Assembly (NCBI GenBank): GCA_051453625.1
Contig: JBOZIK010000001.1
Span: 227,005,328-227,029,411, forward strand
DNA from: Welwitschia mirabilis
Taxonomy: Eukaryota; Gnetophyta; Gnetopsida; Welwitschiales
Reading direction: 5' to 3'
Length of the DNA: 24,084 nt
Shown here: positions 9,760 through 19,927 of the stretch, piece after piece
Numbering within the stretch: position 1 is the stretch's first letter
Layout: every line of letters begins with the position of its first letter
Program-made: the position numbers and the translations under genes
The notes under the pieces: model-generated
Told to the model about the DNA's origin: nothing
Databases searched by the model: none
Seen by the model: only the letters and a program-made list of their open reading frames with translations

Positions 9760-9849
9760 CTAAAAGTTATTAGACTGAAAGTTATTAGCCTAAAAGTTAT
9801 TAAACTAAAAGTTACTAGGCTAAAAGTTGTTAAGCTAAAATTTGTTACT
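9760..9849 (-). repeat. Six tandem 15-bp repeats encoding Asn-Asn-Phe-Gln units
   Basis: Units at 9760, 9775, 9790, 9805, 9820 and 9835 read CTAAAAGTTATTAGA-like on the plus strand. On the minus strand each gives an N-N-F-x-x pentapeptide. In five copies the fourth codon is TAG and in one (9775) it is CAG. The repeat lies after the gag zinc knuckle, where Athila-type gag proteins carry a low-complexity Asn/Gln-rich tract. Confidence 0.9.
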
Positions 9850-10233
9850 TTTATATCTATTATCAAAAAATAATTTGAAGGCTAGTTGTGGTCCATTATT
9901 TCTTAACTGAAATTGTTAATTATTTCTGAAAGTATTGGGTCTTTGATTAAATGTACAAGCTTTTCAATCGATCATTTCTTTACATGGTGGTAAGGCAGGA
10001 CATTATTTGATGTAATGGGAGTTGTTTTTACATATTTTACAATGACAGTAAGGTGTTGAAGGCTATGGTTGTTGATTTAATATTTTTATATTAGTTAATG
10101 CCTTGATATAATTTTCTAAAGTATTAATAAGATCTTAAATTAAGTAGCTAGAGCTATGTTACTCTTCATGTCATACTGTCTTTATCTCTTTCAACATTTA
10201 TTCTATAGTTTTACCTTCCTTAAGGGTTGATTT

Positions 10234-10379
10234 AGGCCATCCACTAATTCTTTTAANNNNNNNNNNNNNNNNNNNNNNNNNNNNNNNNNNNNNNNNNNNN
10301 NNNNNNNNNNNNNNNNNNNNNNNNNNNNNNNNNNNNNNNNNNNNNNNNNNNNNNNNAGGCCATCCACTAATTCTTTTAA
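10234..10379. repeat. 23-bp exact duplication flanking an N gap
   Basis: The 23 bases at 10234-10256 recur exactly at 10357-10379, on either side of the 100-N gap. The word begins AGGCCATCCACTAATTC. This looks like two contigs whose ends overlap but were not merged. Confidence 0.9.
10257..10356. other. Assembly gap (100 N)
   Basis: Exactly 100 N, a common placeholder for a gap of unknown size. Its two flanks are identical, so the true gap may be zero or negative. Confidence 0.99.
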
Positions 10380-11078
10380 AATTCTCTAAGCACCATCTAA
10401 AGTTAAGTAAAGTAAATTTTCACCACATGAAAAATCTATGAGTTACTTAATTTGGTTATTTAATTCATTATAAAAGTGTTAACCAGTTCTTTTCTTGAAA
10501 ATTCTCCTACAAGATTAGATGAATCTTTAATCAAGTGTCTCTCGTAGATTATAACATAATCTTGATAATGTTGTTATGTAAAGTTGATAACTTCTGTTCT
10601 TCTTTTCCTCATAATTGTTTCACTCATGAACTTGTTTATGAAGGAATCTTGAACTAAGTCATAAGGCTCTTATGTTTTCAACCAACTCTTTGCCTTTTCT
10701 CTTAGTATGAAAAGAAAAATGATCATGTAAGTCCTATAAATTATCTTCTTTTTTAAATTTTCTTGGGTAATAATGAGTTTTTCTGTTTTTGCTACATATT
10801 GAAAAAGATCTTCTTCATCATCTCTTGAGAAGGTAGGATAGGCTTGTAGGTTTCTAAGTTCCACATCATCTCCATTGGATAGATCAAATGGCTTTTAAAT
10901 CTTTCTTTTTCTTTGAGCTATCATGTTATTGAGAGTAAATGTAATAGAAGTAGAAGTAGAGGTAGAGGCTGACATTTTTGGAGATTCAGAAGGAAAAAAA
11001 ATGTTTGAGGGGTAGGATTTGAAGAGGAAGATGGTTTAAACAAATTACTTTTAGAAATAGGTAAATTACTTTCAGAAA

Positions 11079-11605
11079 NNNNNNNNNNNNNNNNNNNNNN
11101 NNNNNNNNNNNNNNNNNNNNNNNNNNNNNNNNNNNNNNNNNNNNNNNNNNNNNNNNNNNNNNNNNNNNNNNNNNNNNNNNNNNNNNNNNNNNNNNNNNNN
11201 NNNNNNNNNNNNNNNNNNNNNNNNNNNNNNNNNNNNNNNNNNNNNNNNNNNNNNNNNNNNNNNNNNNNNNNNNNNNNNNNNNNNNNNNNNNNNNNNNNNN
11301 NNNNNNNNNNNNNNNNNNNNNNNNNNNNNNNNNNNNNNNNNNNNNNNNNNNNNNNNNNNNNNNNNNNNNNNNNNNNNNNNNNNNNNNNNNNNNNNNNNNN
11401 NNNNNNNNNNNNNNNNNNNNNNNNNNNNNNNNNNNNNNNNNNNNNNNNNNNNNNNNNNNNNNNNNNNNNNNNNNNNNNNNNNNNNNNNNNNNNNNNNNNN
11501 NNNNNNNNNNNNNNNNNNNNNNNNNNNNNNNNNNNNNNNNNNNNNNNNNNNNNNNNNNNNNNNNNNNNNNNNNNNNNNNNNNNNNNNNNNNNNNNNNNNN
11601 NNNNN
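11079..11605. other. Assembly gap (527 N)
   Basis: The left flank is a near-tandem AAATTACTTTTAGAAA / AAATTACTTTCAGAAA pair (11043-11078), so the gap may have formed in a local repeat. The missing sequence would cover the leader or 5' LTR of the Athila/Tat-like element. Confidence 0.99.
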
Positions 11606-11879
11606 TTTTAGAGGGGTTTTAAGGTGAAGATAGTTCATGAAATAAATTACAAAAAAAAATAACCACAACACTTTTAAAATATCAAAGCACTTTTACAAAC
11701 ATGCAAATGAAAAGCAGAGTAATCGTCTTCTTCTATTTTAGATTTAAATTAAACTATCTCACCTCTAGTTCTTGAATTGAAGTTGACTAACCCTTCTTGA
11801 ATTACTTTGCTAATGAATTACTTCTCATGATGGTGCTTTTTCTTCCTTACCATTCCCTTGCATTTTCATACAATTAGAT
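11606..11879. other. Unassigned stretch between gap and LINE
   Basis: No frame or motif is convincing. Weak LINE-like fragments appear on the plus strand from about 11830, so the LINE may begin somewhat earlier than annotated, but I cannot place its 5' end or a target-site duplication. Confidence 0.4.
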
Positions 11880-11939
11880 GCAAGAAGAATTATCAGCTTC
11901 AAACTACTTGTAACAGTATTTTTCTTAAGAGTATATCTT

Positions 11940-12420
11940 TCACCTCTTGTCATTTTAGAGGAAGAGAAGATATGGTTATTCTCTTCCACAATAATTTTAA
12001 TAATGAAATTATTGACTATGAGTAAGACCCAAGGGATAATTGTGTCTAGATTTATTTATGATGGCATAATTCTATTATGGGCCTAACCAACATCTATGCC
12101 CCTTGTAGCAACTCAGATGTATGTGTTATATGGAAGTGGCTCCATGATTCTCTTCTAGAGGCTTCTTAGATTTTGGTAGGGGATTTTAATATGATTGAAA
12201 GTGAAGTAGATAAATAAGAAGGAAATAAATGTGGCCTTGATAAAAACAAGCTTGATATTTGGATGTTGCTTAAAAGCAAATTCCAATTACAAGTTGCCAA
12301 TGCTACTATAAGAATAAGTATTGCAGAAGGGTGGTTTACTTGGTCTAGTGCTATAATTTGATTAAGTTTCATTACTTCTTAACTTAATCAAGTTTATTTA
12401 TCCTTAGATCTAAATATCAC
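11940..12420 (+). pseudogene. LINE endonuclease domain remnant
   Basis: The plus strand shows DMVILFHNNFN near 11970, NIYAPCSNSDV near 12090, then VGDFNMIESEVDK (12176-12214), a stop, and EGNKCGLDKNKLDIW, ending with AEGWFTWSS near 12340. GDFN is the conserved block of exonuclease-endonuclease-phosphatase domains, and the TWSS block is another L1 signature. The N-terminal third of the domain is missing or unrecognisable. The enzyme nicks target DNA for target-primed reverse transcription. Stops make it inactive. Confidence 0.8.
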
Positions 12421-12899
12421 TATTTCCCACAATAAGAAGCTTTTAATTTTAACTAATTACACTTAGGTCTTGCCAGATCATTTCCTCATATTGTGGTCCA
12501 TTCAATTTTCTAATGTTCATCATGTCAACAAAAATATCTTTATTTTTAATACTATATTTATTCAAAATAGCAATATGTATATGCTTCTCATGCACATTTG
12601 GAACCTAGTTCCTCATCCCTTGGGTAATTCTCAATGGATTAAGTGATGGAATAATAGCATTATATACACTCGGCATTTTTCTAAACATGCAAGTAAATTA
12701 TTAGCAACAAATATAGACTCTTATTAGAGATGTCTCAGGTGAAAAGTAGAATTTCATCAATTGAAAGTTAATTTAGGAAACTATAGCAATTATGATTTTG
12801 ATTCGTTAAGAGTCTATAAAGACAGGCTAAGACATGTTAAGTACTATAAGGCTTAAGGTGTCCACCTTCATGCCTACTTATCTTAGTTAAGAATGAAAG

Positions 12900-14450
12900 A
12901 TCAAGATTCCTCATATTTCTTCAAAATATTAAAATGCAAGCGCTGCTCTCCCCATATAGAAATGATTAAATATGGGAACATTATTCATACTTCTAGATAA
13001 TAAATTCTTCAGGTATTTTTTAATCATTACTTTCAATATTTTTCTGCTAGCACTGTTGATGACACAATTATCGACATTTATCTTAACAACCTTTAGCTCT
13101 TCAATAAGAAAATTTTTTTTGATGATCAGTGTCTCTCTAAAGCTGAGCTTCTTAATACTCTGGAGCAGCTTAAGGATGGCAAAGCTCCAGTTTTGGATGG
13201 CTTTCCAAGATAATTTTTTAGTAAGTTCTAGCATATTATTAGCTCAGATGCTTATAACTTTTATAAAGAAGCTCTTGCTAATAGATCCCTTGAGACATAT
13301 ATTAATACTCAAATAGTCAATCCTTTACCTAAATTAGGTGATTCACATAATATCAATAATGGGAGACCTATCACTCTATTGAATGTATTCTATAATATTA
13401 TTGCCAAAGTAGTGGCAAACAAATTAAAGAAATTTCTTGAAACTCTTATCAGTAAAAAGCAAAGTGGTTTTTGTTCAAAATAGGTTTGTCTTGGATAATG
13501 TGCTAATAGCAGCTAAATCTATGTATTAGGCTAATTCTTCCTCTCAACAGGCTATCCTTTTAAAGCTGGATTTTGCTAAAGCCTATGATAGACTTGATTA
13601 GTATTTCCTCACTAGGGTTATCCATCATCATTAACTTGGAGAAGTTTTTGAAAACCATGTTTAGATACTTATAATAGATGTCACTTAAGTTATTTGCATT
13701 AATGATGTTTTTTCTCAACCCATATCCCTTTATAGATCGATTAGATAAGGATGCCTCTTAGTATCATATCTTTTTAATATAGCGGTAGATGCTCTTCGCG
13801 CTCTTCTTAAAGTTCATCATTCTTCATGCACTCTTCATGGCATTAGCCTTTCTAATGGAAATATAGTTTTTCATAGCTAATTTGAAGATGATACCTTTCT
13901 ATTAATCAAAAATACTAAATCATATTTTTAGAGATTCATTGATACTCTCGATTTATATTCTCAAGCTTTAGTTGCATAAATTAATTAGAATAAAACCACT
14001 GTCACTCATTCCACCTTTACTAAGAGGCCTACTTGGTCTTACTAATTTAATAACCAATGGCTTTTATCTATTGATCATTTTAAACTTTTGGAAATCCTTA
14101 TAGCTTTATCTGATAATCCATCTAACATGTGGTAGATGGTTATTGACAAAGTTAAAGAGAAAGCTCTTACATGATCCAGAAAATCTTTGTTCTTAGCAAG
14201 GAAGATCATGGCCTATTCTTCTATCCTTAGTGCTTTTCCAATTTACTAATCCTCCTTTATGGCTCCTTTTATCTCTGCTTATGATACTATCAGCAAAATT
14301 CTTCAAGTTTTTCTATGAGGGAACACTACAAGTGATAAAGTTTTTAATAGAGTTACATGAAGTGTTCATTGTCGTTTCAAACATTTAGGTGATTTGGGGA
14401 TTCCTTCTTTAGAACATAAAGGTACTTTAATAGCTTTCAAATAGATAATT
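12900..14450 (+). pseudogene. LINE reverse transcriptase remnant
   Basis: Recognisable blocks in order: SSYFFKILKCKRCSPHIEMI (about 12908), LEQLKDGKAPVLDGFPR (about 13160), NGRPITLLNVFYNIIAKVVA (about 13358), KQSGF (about 13458), LKLDFAKAYDRLD then a TAG for Trp (about 13562-13602), SIRQGCLLVSYLFN (about 13738) and FEDD at 13881-13892. The last is the catalytic F/YADD box with Ala changed to Glu. LKLDFAKAYD keeps the first catalytic Asp. Several TAA/TAG/TGA codons and frameshifts show it is dead. The minus-strand frames overlapping it are shadows. Confidence 0.9.
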
Positions 14451-15094
14451 TAATCTTTCAAAGGTGATAAGGCATGGAAGATTTTATTTAGATTTTATTT
14501 TTCCAATGGCAGTATGAGTTCCAACCCTTTGTGGTAAGATATTTATTAGAGTAATACCATCTTCTTCTATAGTAACTTCAAGGACAAAGGCTCCTATGTC
14601 TTCTAGTTAAAGTCTTGGCACAAATTCAAAATATTTCTTCTTTGGTAACCAAAAAATTTAAGTCATAACTAGCTAGCCAGTCATTCTCCTTGGTGGTCTC
14701 TAACCTTCAAAATTGTAGATAATCCTTTAGCTTATTAGTTTTTTGCCAGATTTTAAAGATTAACCAAAGTAGGGCTCCTCCATTTATATCAATTTGTCAT
14801 ATAATAAGATAATCATATTAAAATTAATGGGTCTCAACTCATATATAAATGAAAGATTTAAAAATTGGATCTTTCCATTATTAAGAACATGGAAAATTTG
14901 GTCATCATAATCAAGTGAAATCATAATAGCAAAATTTGGTGGGATGATTGGCTCTGGCCCAAAGGTAGTCATATTACTAAGTTGTGTGTTTTAAAGGCTT
15001 ATATCTGGTTTTAAGATTTTAGCAGTCTTGTTAACAAGTTGAACTCTAAATGATACCTCTCTTGGATGGAAAATAAATGAAAAAAAATTTCAAA

Positions 15095-15300
15095 AGGCTT
15101 TGGAAGTTTAAGGTTCATCCTAAAACTAAAGTTTTCTTTTGGTGTCTTAATCATCAAGGTTTACCTATTGGTCATCATCTTCAATATTTTGGAATTATCC
15201 ATTCTTTATGTCCTCTATGTCTAGCTCTAAAAACCTTCTAACATGTTTTTGAGGATTGTAGTATGGCTCTTCAAGTTTGGTATTGGATTTCAAATGTTAG
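15095..15300 (+). pseudogene. LINE zf-RVT (C-terminal Cys/His) domain remnant
   Basis: One frame reads SFGVLIIKVYL-like sequence and the neighbouring frame reads FFWCLNHQGLPIGHHLQYFG, then LCPLCLALKTF, a stop, HVFEDCSMALQVW. This CPLC...H.F..C pattern with the trailing W is the zf-RVT domain found downstream of RT in plant L1 elements. It is read here with one stop (TAA, expected Gln). Confidence 0.75.
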
Positions 15301-15719
15301 TGGATCAAGTACTCTTCTTTAGTATCCTAGGTCCATTCTGCTTCAAGATAATCTAGACACCTTTTCTAATCATGGATGAAACATCCTTGTCCTTGAATAT
15401 GTGTACTTTATCTGGAAGACTCAATGCAATGTCTGGTTCCATGAGGAAACCTTTCAATGCTTCTTCTTTCGTATGAAATTATTTATTCTAGTGGTAGTGC
15501 TCCTCCAATATGAAGCTTATAAACTTCACGAATATTATAAATTCTAAATATGTGGTAAAACAAATTCACTTAGAAAGCCTTGGTGTTTTTTAGCTTTCAA
15601 TTTTTCACTATAACTGTTAATCTAGTAACCATCCTAAGGGGCGTGGTTACTTTATATCTTTCCTTTGGGCTCTGTTAAGGTGTAACCTTCTATTTTAGCA
15701 TTTCTCCACCTTAGTAACT

Positions 15720-16740
15720 TCCCTCCTATTAAATCTCTTTACCCCTTCCCCACCCCCCAAAGAAAAAAGTTCTTAACATCCCTCCCTTACCTCTCAAATT
15801 CTCATCCCCCTCCCAATCCCTTCCATATTCTCCACCCTTCCATCTATGTTCTTCTCCTTCCATCACCCTCCCCTTCTAACTCCCTTCCTACAAATGCCTT
15901 CCCCCCTAAAAATTCTCATTCATCCCCATCCCCCTCCNNNNNNNNNNNNNNNNNNNNNNNNNNNNNNNNNNNNNNNNNNNNNNNNNNNNNNNNNNNNNNN
16001 NNNNNNNNNNNNNNNNNNNNNNNNNNNNNNNNNNNNNNNNNNNNNNNNNNNNNNNNNNNNNNNNNNNNNNNNNNNNNNNNNNNNNNNNNNNNNNNNNNNN
16101 NNNNNNNNNNNNNNNNNNNNNNNNNNNNNNNNNNNNNNNNNNNNNNNNNNNNNNNNNNNNNNNNNNNNNNNNNNNNNNNNNNNNNNNNNNNNNNNNNNNN
16201 NNNNNNNNNNNNNNNNNNNNNNNNNNNNNNNNNNNNNNNNNNNNNNNNNNNNNNNNNNNNNNNNNNNNNNNNNNNNNNNNNNNNNNNNNNNNNNNNNNNN
16301 NNNNNNNNNNNNNNNNNNNNNNNNNNNNNNNNNNNNNNNNNNNNNNNNNNNNNNNNNNNNNNNNNNNNNNNNNNNNNNNNNNNNNNNNNNNNNNNNNNNN
16401 NNNNNNNNNNNNNNNNNNNNNNNNNNNNNNNNNNNNNNNNNNNNNNNNNNNNNNNNNNNNNNNNNNNNNNNNNNNNNNNNNNNNNNNNNNNNNNNNNNNN
16501 NNNNNNNNNNNNNNNNNNNNNNNNNNNNNNNNNNNNNNNNNNNNNNNNNNNNNNNNNNNNNNNNNNNNNNNNNNNNNNNNNNNNNNNNNNNNNNNNNNNN
16601 NNNNNNNNNNNNNNNNNNNNNNNNNNNNNNNNNNNNNNNNNNNNNNNNNNNNNNNNNNNNNNNNNNNNNNNNNNNNNNNNGTCCCTCACCCCTCTTTTTT
16701 CCCCTCTAAATTCTCTTACTCTCTTTTATTTTCCAGCATC
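15720..16740 (+). repeat. Pyrimidine-rich tract around an assembly gap
   Basis: From about 15720 to 15937 and again from 16681 to about 16740 the plus strand is mostly C and T, with CCCTCC/CCTTCC words and one short A-rich break (15763-15772). A similar CT tract follows the TATA box of the 3' LTR (23970-24052), also followed by an A-run. It is therefore likely to be the transcription-start and leader region of this LTR. The proline-rich reading frames across it are artefacts. Confidence 0.6.
15938..16680. other. Assembly gap (743 N)
   Basis: Both flanks are pyrimidine-rich low-complexity DNA, a likely cause of assembly failure. Confidence 0.99.
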
Positions 16741-16755
16741 CTTTACATCTCTTCT

Positions 16756-17015
16756 ATAGCATTTTTCTTAACCTATTACCTCTTTTACATAGCATTTTTG
16801 GAAGTTTCTGATCTTCCAAAATGCACATTAAATGGGTAAAAGGAATTGAGGTTGTGCTATTAGGGTTTTTCTTGTAGGTACAACCATTGAGTTAGTCCAT
16901 CTTAACTTTGGTTACCTCTTATAAAATAGCATTTCAAAAGTGATTGAACTTCTGGAATGCTCATTAGAAGAGTAAAAAGAATTTAGCAATAGTGCTAATA
17001 ATATCTCTTCTTGGA
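16756..17015 (+). repeat. Imperfect direct repeat, about 85 bp, period 137
   Basis: Copies start at 16790 and 16927. Both read TAGCATTT, then a TTGA(T/A)CTTC block, AATGC(A/T)CATTA, a GTAAAA(G/A)GAATT block and GTGCTA. A shorter TATAGCATTTTTCTTA near 16755 may be a third fragment. They lie in the presumed U5/leader part of the chromovirus LTR. Confidence 0.6.
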
Positions 17016-17590
17016 GATGCATTGTAGATTTTTCTTACTATGCTATTTGATGATCAAAATTTATTTCTAGTAAAATCCTTCCTGTGGGACTTAGATTTTG
17101 TGTTTTTAGTTTATTCTTTTATTTCAACCCTACCTTTAGGCCTTTGCTTACGGGGTTGTAAAAATTAACCTTTTACTTATGATTTTTCTCATTTCTCTAT
17201 TTATGTTATCATGTTCAAATATAAACAACTTCTATTATGGGTAGTCAATTTTAAAATAATTAAGAATGGCAATGTTAGCATCATAATAAGTTGTGGTATA
17301 AATGTGTAATTCTTGATTAGCTTATTTTTCTATAGTAAATGTTATCTTTAAAAATGCTAGATTCAATTTTATTTTAGCCCTTTAAATTACTAGATGTCTA
17401 GTCTAATTTATTTTAGTATTAATATCTAGTTTTTAGGATAATCTAGATTCTTATTTAGGTCTATTTTAATGTTAAATGAATGTTATTCTTTTTGGATATT
17501 TTTCAAATCAAGTTACATATTTATTCCTAGAATTTATTTTAATGCTATGAAAATGCTCTTGTATAATTCTAAAGGAATCGGTTTTTAGTA

Positions 17591-17875
17591 TTAATGAAAA
17601 AGATTTAAGAGAAACTTTTAATAAGTGAAATAGTGAAAACTAACTCAAATAAACTATAATAAACCATTTTAGTGCTATTTTTAAAAGTTTTTGAATTGTT
17701 AAAAGCTAATATAAAAGGGTAAAGGTGGGTTTTAATAAAAGAACTTTTTAAGAAAAAATTTGTAATAAATAATTAGTAAAAATTACCTCAAATAAATCCT
17801 AATGAACCCTTTTAGTATTGCTTTCAAAAGTTCTAGGAGTTTTAAAACTAATATACAAGGGTAAAAGTGGATTTT
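17591..17875 (+). repeat. Tandem duplication, about 143 bp unit
   Basis: Units begin at about 17591 and 17733. Shared blocks include CTCAAATAAA (17645 and 17788), CCNTTTTAGT, AAAAGTT and GGGTAAA(A/G)GTGG(G/A)TTTTA. Differences are scattered substitutions and small indels. A weak partial third copy may follow to about 17915. Confidence 0.75.
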
Positions 17876-18348
17876 AAATAAAATAATAAATGCTTAAACA
17901 AATTATCAAAAGTATACTTATAGTAATACTAGGGGTTATCACTTTGTTTTCTTCTGTGAATGTGCTTGTAAGCTATGGTGTCAAGCAGCAAAAGTGGGTT
18001 TTGAAGAGATGTATTCCCTTAATTAAATAATATCACCTATTAAATTTCTCTAAGTAGGATACTTTTTAGCCAAATTTTAATTGTCAAAAAGAAGTTACTG
18101 TACCACTAATTCCTTTAAAGAAATCTTAATATTTATGTTTCTGTAGCATCTAATAATAGTTTAACATTAAGAAAAACTCTAATCATCTAGAAATTTACAG
18201 TTTCAGTCTTTTTTGATATGCCTAAGAACTTATTAGATAGTGTTAAAATGATGCTAAGGTGTCTTCAAAGCCTTTCCAAATAACACTAACCCAATCAATG
18301 TTTAATAAAATTTCTTAGATCTCATTAGGGTTTGGGGTAATGACATCT

Positions 18349-18361
18349 TGGTATCGGAGCC
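18349..18361 (+). promoter_or_regulatory. Primer-binding site (tRNA-iMet), chromovirus
   Basis: TGGTATCGGAGCC matches the plant initiator-tRNA site TGGTATCAGAGC apart from A to G at one position. It lies three bases after the LTR end and 59 bases before the gag ATG. Confidence 0.9.
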
Positions 18362-18420
18362 TTAGGTTAATAAATTATGCTTACTAATAGCAAAATTTAA
18401 GACCTTGTAGGATCTAACAA

Positions 18421-19336
18421 ATGGCTTCTAAAAGATAAGTGATTTCTCCTACGGATCTTACATCTCTAACTAATACAGTTAATAGCCTAGTGGATGAATT
18501 GCAAGAGAGAAATAATGATAGAAATGATGCAGGAATATCTAGGAAGTTGATGATGCAATTTAAGCAAGAAAATCCTCCAGTTTTCAAGGGATTAAATAAT
18601 GTAGCTAAGGTTGAAGCATGGTTAGCATCCGTATCAAGAGAACTAAAGATGGTCAACTTTACTTTAGAATAGAAGGTTGTCTTGTTAACTCATCAACCAA
18701 AGAAAGGTGTAGCTCTATGATGGGAAGCAAAGAAGGTAAGATCTTAATTTCTAGAATAACTCTCTTGGGAAGAGTTTGAGGCTAGATTTTGAGCAAGATA
18801 CATATTACAATTTTATAGGAATGAACAGGCATAATAGTTCTATAGCCTTAACCAAGGCTTTAGGAAAGTGGCCCAATATGAAACAAATTCATGGAGCTAC
18901 TAAGGTATGTCCCAAAGATAGCTAGAAGTGAGGCAATGAAAGTAAGAAGATTAATGATAGGTTTGCACCTTGTGATTCAAATCCAAGTTAAGCTTTTCCA
19001 ACCTATCACTCTTATTGAAGCTCTAAAGAAGGACAAACTTAGTAAATAATTATGAATCAGGGGTAAGAACTTTAACGAAAGGAAAAGTATACTTCACGAG
19101 GGTAAGCAAATTTAGCTAGTAAAAAGGCCATCATTCAATCATCCAGCACTAATAATGAACACTAATATATTTGAGATGATTAGGACCAATGTAATGAAGT
19201 TCCAACATCCTCGAGGAAGGGGTAAATCTCTAAGCCAATTAAACTTAGAATATTCATCAAGAAATGCAACTAAAAATCTTAGAGGAATAGGATGTTATAA
19301 TTATGGAGGTTTCCATATTGTCAAAAATTATTCTTA
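18421..19336 (+). pseudogene. Chromovirus gag remnant
   Basis: ATG at 18421 gives MASKR, a TAA stop, then VISPTDLTSLTNTVNSL and LVDELQERNND, a predicted coiled start. The capsid core follows: FKQENPPVFKGLNN, VEAWLASVSRELK, a stop, KVVLLTHQPKKGVAL, SWEEFEARF and AQYET, all landmarks of Retrotrans_gag in Tekay-type elements. The zinc knuckle at 19293-19334 reads CYNYGGFHIVKNY: the second and third cysteines are Tyr and one residue is missing before His. Gag would form the particle. Stops and shifts (18672, 18718 onward) make it non-functional. Confidence 0.85.
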
Positions 19337-19389
19337 AAGAAAGAAAAAAGAAGAGGTCTCAAGTAATGTCAAGAAACTATATGCCTTAG

Positions 19390-19790
19390 TTTTTGGTAAA
19401 GGCAATCAACCTCCAGTAATACTGGAAACCTCAAGTACTCTATTGGATCTCCTTATAAGAATTTTATTAGATGTAGAAGAATCAAACTCCTTTATTTCCT
19501 TGTCTTTAGCCTCAAAATTATTTCCCATAATTAATATTATGAAGCATTAGTAGTAAAACTTCTAGATGGAAATAAAATCAAAGCTCTTGGTGAAACTCCC
19601 ATGTGTATCTCAAGCATCAGTGGTCATACATTTCAAATGCAACTTCTAGTTTTAGAATTGGGTTACTTTGATATCATTTCAGGCATGAATTGGCTATAAG
19701 AGAACAAGGCTCAAATAGACTACTACTCTAGAAAAGTTATAATTTTGGCTCGAATAAATAAGATAATCTAATTACTAATTAAGCCTAGTC
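19390..19790 (+). pseudogene. Chromovirus protease remnant
   Basis: LLIRILLDVEESNSFISLSLA (about 19450-19512) aligns with the ..LxDSGASHSFIS.. block of gypsy retropepsins, but the D-S/T-G triad reads DVE. Downstream, DIISGMNWL (19670-19697) matches the DVILGMDWL block near the protease C-terminus, and QIDYYSRKVI follows. A frameshift lies between the two near 19540. The active site is lost. Confidence 0.75.
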
Positions 19791-19927
19791 TTATTATACT
19801 AAATATAATTAAAAGCAAGCATCTAATAAAGCAAATCAGAAGAGAAAAGGCATTTGTCATAGTCAAATATGTTTTCTCCTTATAATATTAATCAAAAATT
19901 TCAGAAATTTTAGTAGCGTAGAGGTAT

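Larger units (their letters stand above)
7836..10975 (-). mobile_element. Ty3/gypsy element, Athila/Tat-like, gag-pro-RT fragment
   Basis: On the minus strand, from right to left: gag start (10975), gag core (about 10900-10400), zinc knuckle (about 10060-9990), Asn/Phe/Gln repeat (9849-9760), retropepsin (about 9130-8660) and RT (8255-7836). The RT linker and motif order are those of the Athila/Tat branch of non-chromodomain gypsy elements. The element stops abruptly in RT at about 7836, so the second half of RT, RNase H, integrase and 3' LTR are missing. The 5' leader leads into the gap at 11079-11605, which may hold its 5' LTR. Confidence 0.8.
9850..10975 (-). pseudogene. Athila/Tat-like gag remnant
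   Basis: The minus strand has an ATG at 10975 opening MSASTSTSTSITFTLNN, then a 64-codon open stretch (10864-10670) with EEDLFQYVAKTEKLI and LREKAKSWLKT, the capsid motif of gypsy gag (usually RDKAKxWLxSL). A knuckle-like CHCKICKNNSHYIK (stop) CP lies near 10060-9990. Frameshifts and stops occur throughout, and the gap at 10257-10356 falls in the middle. Gag would form the particle and package RNA. The Ser/Thr start comes from an imperfect triplet repeat at 10946-10968. Confidence 0.75.
11880..15750 (+). mobile_element. L1-type LINE (non-LTR retrotransposon), degenerate
   Basis: Plus-strand remnants appear in the plant L1 ORF2 order: apurinic-type endonuclease (about 11960-12370), linker, reverse transcriptase (about 12900-14450), and a zf-RVT Cys/His domain (about 15100-15300). 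A non-coding tail with TTGGGCTCTGTT-like sequence and TATTAAATCTCTTTACC near 15748 resembles plant LINE 3' ends. I see no ORF1 and no start of the endonuclease, so it is probably 5'-truncated, as most LINE copies are. There is no clear poly(A) tail. Its 3' end abuts the CT-rich tract of the next element. Confidence 0.8.
15750..18345 (+). repeat. 5' LTR remnant of the chromovirus (R/U5 side)
   Basis: The right end is well supported: GGTTTGGGGTAATGACA ends at 18345, three bases before the primer-binding site, and plant Tekay-type LTRs end in a similar GGTTTGGGG...ACA. The left end is not visible. The U3 sequence seen in the 3' LTR before its TATA box is not recognisable here, and the LINE tail lies where it should be. 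The tract includes the gap 15938-16680 and two sets of internal direct repeats. Confidence 0.6.

Noticed and set aside
11072-11671. Long minus-strand frame
   Set aside because: It spans the gap of 527 N and has no real coding content.
12929-13316. Open frames of 101 and 114 codons on both strands
   Set aside because: The LINE RT upstream blocks (for example LEQLKDGKAPVLDGFPR) lie in another plus-strand frame over the same bases.
15846-16709. Proline-rich frame on plus and its minus counterpart
   Set aside because: Both cross 743 N, and the flanks are low-complexity CT-rich DNA.
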